Of a stretch of 64,000 nucleotides of DNA, positions 57,387-64,000 are shown piece by piece. The first letter of the stretch is position 1; each line of letters opens with the position of its first letter. The stretch is from Stenopsyche tienmushanensis (taxonomy: Eukaryota; Arthropoda; Insecta; Trichoptera; Stenopsychidae), in contig WACJ01000260.1 in the NCBI GenBank assembly GCA_008973525.1, positions 458,756-522,755 of the forward strand, written 5' to 3'. Position numbers and translations under genes: made by a program. The notes under the pieces were generated by a model. The model ran no database searches. It had not been told where the DNA came from and saw only the letters and a program-made list of their open reading frames with translations.

Positions 57387-58638
57387 CAATAGAACCTTGA
57401 TTATCCGGACTAATTAGGGATGAGAGTAGTTCGGATAATGAAAATCCGGATAATCGAAAATAGTCATAATTAACAGTGAAAGTATGAATGATTTTTATTT
57501 ATCTCTTCTTTTAGAAGCTGCCAAATCGCGAATATTCTTAAGATATATGAGTTGTCCTGAATTACACTCTTCTTGGTTCTCAAGCCATTTCATGGTGACA
57601 TCTAAACACTGAAAAGCTTCAGAATATGTAGGACCAATATCTCCTCCCTCACAAATCTCTTCTTCGTCTTCTCGATCTTTTTCTTCTGAGTCAGATATTT
57701 CTTTCATTATTTCATCATCATTCAAAATTTGGAATCCAGGATTGTTTGAATCGCAATTTAACCAATCTTTTTCGCCGTATTCAGCACATATAGAAATTCG
57801 TGCTATTGCTTTAGCAATGTCTCCTATATCAGGTTCTACCGCGTTATTGGAACTTACTAAAGGCCTTTTCAAAATTTTGTTGCAGGATTTTCTCAAAGTT
57901 GACACATCTAAAAGTTCCAATAATATGCTACGATGTAGCAACAATCTCTTAAATCAATTTTCTTATGGAAGCTTTTTTCTTTTTCTTTCGTCTGAATGTT
58001 TCTACTGCACCCTGATCCATCGGTTGTATTGTCGACTTGCCATTTGATGGAAGAAATTTTACCATAAACAATTCATCGATCTGGTTTAAGCTTTCTATAG
58101 TTTTTCATACTGTTGTTTAAAAACTTCACCATCACGTCTTGGTTCTTAAGATTTATTGGGTAGATTTTTTTTCAATTTAAGCATATTGTATACAATGCTG
58201 ATGAGTTTTTTCCAATCTCATTTGTATATAAATTCTTCATCAAATCCTTCCTTCTTCACAAATAGTTTCAATGTGTCAATGAATGTGTTTGCTGAAGGTA
58301 TATCAGCAGAAAGCCCCATGAATTTCAAGTTCTCTGATAACATGTTGTCCTTTGAAAATTTCAGACCAGCTCGAGCTTGCATTGAAGGTAGAAACTCCAT
58401 TTAATTTTGTATTGAAAAATATTGCTTTTTAAACAATAATGGACCAAATATTGGTTGTCCAGCCTTTGTAAGAACCACATAAAACTACTTCAAGGTCTGT
58501 ATTTTCTTTTTTCATAACTTTTGGCTCCAAGCTTCCATCTTCTGATATTAAACAATTAGTAAACTTCTTATTTGCAATAATAAGAGTATATTTTGAACAA
58601 TCCGGATAATCGTGGTCCGGATAATGGAGGTTCTACTG
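57387..58638 (-). mobile_element. Tigger/pogo element with TA duplications
   Basis: A 1252-bp element. The left end is CAATAGAACCTTGATTATCC after TA (57385-57386); the right end reads inward CAGTAGAACCTCCATTATCC before TA (58639-58640). Both have repeated ATCCGGATAAT motifs. Minus-strand pieces are GLSADIPSANTFIDTLKLFV (58218-58400), FLPSNGKSTIQPMDQGA near 58030 (the family's IQPMDQG motif), and a Tigger C-terminal helical and acidic tail (57495-57944). The D of the DNAP block is deleted. Confidence 0.85.
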
Positions 58639-58762
58639 TACATTTAGCTTTGATACGCATTTTTTTCTCCGTCGTAAGTCCGAATGCTCGTAAGTCAAGA
58701 ACTGGCTGTATATGATTTGATCCAGCTCAAAATAGCAATCAGATGTGAACGATCGTTTTTTA

Positions 58763-58909
58763 GTCGTAAGACAGTTTTGTCATAATGTTGATTATATTTC
58801 TAAACAAAACTGTCTTGCGACTGTCTAGAAATTTGGTCAACATTAAGACAAAACTGTCTTGCGACTGTCTATAAATACGGTCAACATTATGACAAAACTG
58901 TCTTACGAC
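58763..58909. repeat. 29-bp perfect inverted repeat with 44-bp direct repeats
   Basis: 58763-58791 and 58881-58909 are perfect reverse complements (starting GTCGTAAGACAGTTTTGTCA). Between them ACAAAACTGTCTTGCGACTG recurs at 58804 and 58848, with a third start at 58892, a period of 44 bases. A stem of 29 bp with an 89-base loop could form. It lies about 340 bp before the next gene's start codon. Confidence 0.85.
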
Positions 58910-59059
58910 AAATGTTTTTTATGCGTGTACCTCATAAAAATGGTCGGATTGCCTCGGAATAAACGTGAATTTATTGCATTTTTTAAATCGAAAAAGTTCG
59001 GGAAATCGACTCGTCAATGGTGCGTAGAACTTTGTCGGTCGTCGTAGTCGATTTGACAT

Positions 59060-59330
59060 TTTTACAGTCGGTTCCGGCCGATCGATTCGTATTTTTTTGC
59101 GCGAGGCAACGAGGCGTAACGATATCGGGTTAATTATTTATTTAGACGCATGGTGGCAGCCCTGAGCCGTGGGCCAGCAGTCGGTGTGGGGCGGCCGGGC
59201 CGAGCGGTCGCGGGCGCAGAAGGGCCCGCGCCCGGCCAGCGCCCATGATGGGGCGCCGCAAGTGTGCCGCTGCCGCTGGCTCCACCGCAGCCGCCGTCTC
59301 CGCCGCCGCCAAGCACCGTGAGTACCCCCA
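59060..59330 (+). promoter_or_regulatory. CpG island of a plus-strand gene
   Basis: A sharply GC- and CpG-rich block in AT-rich DNA, containing the first-exon candidate 59245-59317 and an upstream ORF from 59151. Typical of a housekeeping or developmental promoter. Confidence 0.55.
59245..59317 (+). CDS. likely first coding exon of an unidentified gene
   Basis: Tandem ATGs (59245 and 59248) open MMGRRKCAAAAGSTAAAVSA followed by AAKH plus one base, then donor GTGAGT at 59318. The short basic start followed by an Ala run is coding-like, but I do not recognise the family. The remaining exons must lie beyond 64000 or be too short for me to see. An upstream ATG at 59151 (MVAALSRGPAVGVGRPGR..) has an ORF whose TGA stop overlaps the start ATG. 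If the tandem ATG is not used, this whole exon might be 5' UTR. Confidence 0.5.
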
Positions 59331-60070
59331 CCCCCCACTCCCACTCCTTACTACCGCTCGATAATAACTTACTACGGAATTCCCGCATAATGCGCGCTCA
59401 ACACGGCTTTATTTATTTGTTTACATCGGCGCCGGTTAACCGAAAATCTCAATCGGTCTCCGGGATTTCCCGAACTTCCCCGACGTAAACAATCATAGAG
59501 CCCACCTTCGATTTTTATTTACCCCGCCTTTTGCCCGATTTTGACTTTTGCCCCCGCCGCAAACAATCGTATTATTGCCACCGATCCGATCCTTATCATC
59601 AATCGACGATTATATCACATTAACACATGGACATCATTCAATTTTAATTCATGAATCACTAAATAGGCTTTCCGATAAACGATTGGTTTCTTATCGAAAT
59701 CGGTTAATCATTTTATTGAAATTGTTTTTCTGCTCACCATTTTTTTTTTTTAGACAGATCACCTCAATACCGCAAATCCTTATTCTAACCAGGGAATCCC
59801 GACTTCTCTGTGGTGCAGATCTTTATTAGAAGTATTATTTTTTTTTGTTAGGAATAGTGCTAGCTTGTAATTATTTTCGCGCGGTTTTCAGGATTCATAC
59901 TCGAAAAATTATAATTAAACCAAAACAATGAATAGAACATAACACATGTCATAATGTCAACATACGAGTGCAAATCGACATCCAATTGGCGACATAATGT
60001 CGACTTATAAATGAAAAGGGATAAAATATGTATCATTTATTTAGAATATACATTTGCAACAAGTATATCA
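59318..60070 (+). other. probable intron, no feature
   Basis: GC content falls from left to right. Small ORFs without domains. Confidence 0.4.
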
Positions 60071-60074
60071 TAAT

Positions 60075-60435
60075 ATATACACTCGGGTCTTTTTAATGCG
60101 ATTTTAAAGTTATGCGGTTTACAAAAATAATGGAACCTATCCCTCATTTTTCTATATAGAGGTCAAAGATTTTTTTTATGCGAATGTGCATTAAAAACAA
60201 TCTAAAATGAAAACCAGTGCAAGTTACAACCGTTAAAGTGTGAGTGTGTAATGGGCAAATTTTGGATTACTTGGCGAATGGCAAAACTTTACATACAAAT
60301 CCACATTCAATCACATTGATTTGAAGTTATGCGGTTTTAAAAAAATAATAGAATATATCCCTCAGTTTTCTATGTAGTTCAAGTCTTTTTTTATGCGATT
60401 TTTTTTACATGCGACTTTCTGTAGTGCGAAATTGA
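60075..60435. repeat. two Tigger-like MITE copies
   Basis: AAAGTTATGCGGTTTACAAA (about 60110) and GAAGTTATGCGGTTTTAAAA (about 60321), each followed by a Y-rich tract with CTCA-TTTTTCTAT and a TTTTTTATGCGA run. They repeat the block at 39570-39715. Confidence 0.6.
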
Positions 60436-60439
60436 CACT

Positions 60440-61090
60440 GCATTTCATAAGCTGATTTATCACAATTAACTGATGATAATCGCAATCGTAAACAATCATT
60501 AGTAAAGTTTTTGCTGTGGATTTGGCAGTTTTAGCAATGCCTAATTTTGCAGCGAAATAATTTACGCTAACCGTTGGATCTATTTATAACTTATAGCAAA
60601 TCTTCTCCGTAGTTTTTTCTACCAAATTGGACTTATTATATTACAATGCATGTTGATTAGAGGCCAGTGAATCACAGATTTGGTCCACGAACTGCTTATT
60701 ATATTCGCAATATTACGAAAATAGCCTTGATGATACAGAACACACAGCACAAATAAGCCTTTTACGTGTCCCAAACAAATTTGCGTATTTTATTTTAGTT
60801 TTGCCAGGGAATGATGCTATGTAATATGATGTGCAAATCCGCGCTAGCGCGTGATCGGTCTATGGCGATCGGCACAAATTTACGCGATAGCGCGGGATCG
60901 GTCCTTAGAATGTTAAGATCATCACAAAACAAATTATTTATTAAAAACTATAACTAATAACTTTTCCTAGGAACTAAGAAGTTTCACTTCTACTACGCGA
61001 GAGTTTCACGCGTTTTATTACTTTTTTACTGTGGAGTTTTAACCCCACACACAAGAGGTAAGACACAGAGATGTGTCCGGGGGGCAGAGA
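60440..61090. other. no supported gene; short CpG-rich repeats
   Basis: 60838-60905 holds two CpG-rich units sharing a GCGCG(T/G)GATCGGTC core. The minus strand at 60490-60580 has a helix-turn-helix-like reading (FAAKLGIAKTAKSTAKTLL) that may be another transposase scrap. Confidence 0.35.
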
Positions 61091-61099
61091 GAGAGGCGG

Positions 61100-61275
61100 A
61101 AAAATTATCTTGCGTACATCGAACGATTGTATAAACCGTCAACCCAAATTTATCGACTAATGATGATACGTGAATGATATAATAAATCAGTGACAGTGCT
61201 TATTTATTTATATACAAGTTTCATACACGCTGCGACGGTCCTGACAGATAAGTGGATTTATACAGATGAATAAAT
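61100..61275 (+). repeat. inverted repeat arm, left
   Basis: ATCTTGCGTACATCG, AACCCAAATTTATCGACTAA, TGAATGATAT, GACAGTG and TTCATACACGCTGCGACG recur in inverse orientation at 63650-63960, about 85% alike by eye. A related scrap lies at 43920-44030. Confidence 0.65.
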
Positions 61276-63640
61276 AACGGGCGTACAAATATAGCATCTA
61301 AGTTTATGATGATTTAAAATTAGCTCACATAGGGCTAATATTTAATGGTGTTCCATATTAATATTCTTCTCGGTTCTTTATTTGAATTGGCAGTTATATA
61401 ATAGCCGAAGTGAAATTTATGCTTTGAATTAAATAGCCTTTTAGAATGTTTAAATATACATGTTGATCTATTATTACTTCATCAATGAAAGCCAAATTAG
61501 CAACCCTAATTGCTGACGTACGCCCCCAAACGGTTTGGGGCTTGGGCCAAACCACAACACCACCGCCAACATGATTTACATTGAGAATCAACACGTTTCA
61601 TTTATGAAACAAATATTTTTTCACCTGATAATGGATTATTTCTGGATTTGCATCTATTCCTGTCTCTGAATTTAAACTATTTCAGGATTTATACGGGATT
61701 TCCTGTATTTAAAGTCATGGGGCTTCATTGGAAATACTACATTTTTGTTTCCAAGTTATATTGCATTGGATTTATTTTCAAAAACATACCAAAGGTCTTT
61801 CATGGCCTCAAAGTAAGGCTTCTAATTGTGAAGAAATTGACTTTTTAGACTATATGTTTGCACTTTGACACGCACAATCTGATGGCCCACAAGCTAGTTT
61901 TGATTGAGGAAATCTTGCAATTTGTATCCTCGACATTGGTTGATATTTTATATAGCACTTTCGTGGTTTGTTTGATCTTTTATGACTCGGATTTCATGAC
62001 GCTCAGTAAATATATAAAACAATTCGAAATTGCGGACAAAAACAGCCGTGTCAGCGCCTATTTCCACAATGATATCGTCTTTTTTTGCATCCTTATCGCA
62101 CAACACAATTGAGCCCTAAGGAAACCACATTCAAATGAACGCTTCTTGGAATTCAGACCATTCCACTGTGAGGTCAAATTTCAAGGAAATCCGATTGTTC
62201 CGGGTATCTGCGATAGATTGTCATTCAAATTTGGATCGATATCGATCGAAAGGCGGGAAAAATTGCACGGATCTATCGCACTGTATTGAATGCTTGGACT
62301 ACGAAATATCGATCGTTGATAATCGATCGTCATTCAGATGAGCCACATCAAAATCACGTTAATTCACGTTGCAAAATATATCAAAAGGTATTTCCAGCAA
62401 ACTGATAAGCACATATTTTACCTCCATTGTTCAAATTTCAATCGTATTTGCGGTGGGGATTAAAAACGCATTTTTTAAAAATGTAATTTCATTGAAGTCC
62501 CTGGTACAAAATTTATGATAAGGACGATTTTTGAGGATATTAAAAAATCCATAAGCATAATTGTGTTTGAATTTTGGTATCCCACGCGAAATCGGCTCAC
62601 ATATTTATATGCTAATTAACATATTAAATGGCGATTTTTTTTTCGATCACAGCGACATTTATAAATAAGGCCTTCTCGCGTGTGTTGTGTTTAGTCTGCA
62701 AATTTTTCGCTTTTGTAAAAATATTTTTAGAGCCACAATACGTGACGGTTGGAGCTTTCGCGTTCATCTACGCAGCTCAAAAGCATTCCCAGATATCTAT
62801 TCTTAGTAAAAGGCGCGCCAAATGTCTGAAAATTGCGCGAAAATTCGGCCGTCTCAGGTGAAACACAAAACGTTACGTCAGAATTGCGTGGGTACGTTGC
62901 CTTTTACTCATTGTTTTCGCATGTCTTGTTTGTATTTCGCAGTTCTGAAAATTTCTAAACGTAAACAAATATTGACCCTTTAGCTAGATTATCTACGTTG
63001 TATTATATTCTCCATGTTTAACTATAAAAAATATCAATTGTTCATTTCAGGTTGATTAACTTCTTGTGCTGTTTAAAATGACTGTGACTATTAAAAAGAT
63101 CTTCTAGTACAGGAAGCAGCGACCGAAATTTTGCACACGTTTCTACAAAGCTAATTTTTGCTTCAATCAGTGTTTATACAATGTAAATCATGAATGTTAC
63201 ATTGAATTAAAATCTTCAAAGCTGCTTTTTTATCTACAAGTAGCTTACGTTATTTATTGTTAAATAAACGTTGTCTACTTGCAATACAAGATGGCTAGGA
63301 CTTCGATAAACGTGGCTAAAATTGTAGCGCGAAAATCTGATTGAAATGTTGCAACGTTCAACAAAAATTCATTCTTGTAGATAAATATGCATATTGTTGG
63401 GCTTGTGCGTAAGTCGGGGGTCGTAGATTTGGAAGATCTTAAGACACTTAATTAACTAAAATTCTATTCTATTCAAATCTAAATCTATTCAAATATACGT
63501 ATTCTTCTTTAATCATACGCATAAATCAATCAAAAGTCACTAGTTCATAATCATAGTTCCATTAGACAATTTCGAGATTATATACAACCTATTGTATTTC
63601 GGGATAGACCTTAGTTGCTTATTATAAAGATTTGATACAT
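61276..63640. other. no supported gene between inverted repeat arms
   Basis: Open frames at 61648-62341 and 62628-62861 lack recognisable domains. They might be decayed transposon coding or chance. Nothing with a splice-supported structure. Confidence 0.35.
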
Positions 63641-63649
63641 ATTGTGGAG

Positions 63650-63960
63650 AATCTGCAGAATCGTCGCAGCGTGTATGAAGCTTGTACATACATAAATAAA
63701 CACTGTCGATAGCACACAATATTCGGTAATTTCTTCAAGTAAACATAAATAAATTTTTGGCTGCGGAAAGGACGTCCTCCCGTAACCAAGGCCGACCGCC
63801 GACTTTTCCCGACTTCCGCCTTCTGCGCATCACCACCCAACCTATCGGTTGGTATTTGCAGGTGCTATAATATCATTCACTTATCATTATTAGTCGATAA
63901 ATTTGGGTTAAAGATTTATACAATCATACGATGTACGCAAGATACTCTCTGTTTCTATCT
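63650..63960 (-). repeat. inverted repeat arm, right
   Basis: Reverse complement of 61100-61275 with extra outer sequence. It continues to the window edge, so its far end is not visible. Confidence 0.65.
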
Positions 63961-64000
63961 TCCATCGATCACCATAGGCGATGCTGACTGATTACATGAG

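Noticed and set aside
59134..59388. Minus-strand Gly-rich ORFs over the CpG island
   Set aside because: GC by-product; no splice or domain support, whereas the plus strand has an ATG and a GTGAGT donor.
61648..62341. Three consecutive plus-strand ORFs as a gene
   Set aside because: Different frames, no recognised domain, low-complexity hydrophobic content of AT-rich DNA, no convincing splice sites.
1..64000. CRISPR array, operon or bacterial defence island
   Set aside because: No regularly spaced repeats of 24-40 bp, genes have introns, and all recognised genes are insect.

Overview
This is an AT-rich eukaryotic (insect) genomic window with short GT/AG introns, long transposon-filled introns and two CpG-rich promoter-like blocks. 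The Argonaute-1 protein and its neighbours are clearly arthropod; the repeats (piggyBac, hAT, Tigger/pogo, mariner, RTE-like and R1-like LINEs) fit a holometabolous or hemipteran insect. I cannot name the order with confidence. All splice junctions were read by eye from GT/AG signals and reading-phase continuity; none is backed by transcripts.

Layout. (1) 1043-19641, plus strand: a complete 12-exon Argonaute-1 (AGO1) gene, 923 codons plus stop, starting in a CpG-rich block (about 880-1320). All four slicer residues are present. Its introns hold nested TTAA elements, a hAT MITE with perfect 8-bp duplications, a second TTAA MITE, a Tigger MITE, LINE reverse-transcriptase fragments, a piggyBac fragment and a foldback element with about 340-bp inverted ends. 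(2) 19642-34900: AGO1 3' UTR and intergenic DNA with two further piggyBac remnants, a TA-flanked element (25027-25993), a dead mariner (28841-29840) and a hAT element (30399-32105) that keeps a clean N-terminal zinc-finger-like ORF. (3) 34927-49013, minus strand: a tumor protein D52 (TPD52) family gene with five coding exons plus a second, phase-compatible first exon about 12 kb upstream. The intron between the two first exons holds a tandem pair of hAT elements sharing target duplications, and further hAT and mariner fragments. (4) 50367-53414, plus strand: a complete five-exon ADRM1/Rpn13 proteasomal ubiquitin receptor gene, 396 aa. (5) 54900-58700: SINE-like, LINE-like and Tigger remnants, including a Tigger element bounded by TA duplications. 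(6) 58763-59317: a 29-bp perfect inverted repeat with 44-bp direct repeats, then a CpG island with the likely first coding exon of an unidentified plus-strand gene that continues outside the window. (7) 59318-64000: non-coding, repeat-rich sequence, probably the first intron of that gene.

The host genes are ordinary cellular genes: microRNA-guided silencing (AGO1), a coiled-coil trafficking adaptor (TPD52) and ubiquitin capture by the 26S proteasome (ADRM1). There is no sign that they work as one system. The unusual content is transposon architecture: several elements have intact ends and target duplications that let insertion order be read. I found no CRISPR, operon, bacterial or viral system.
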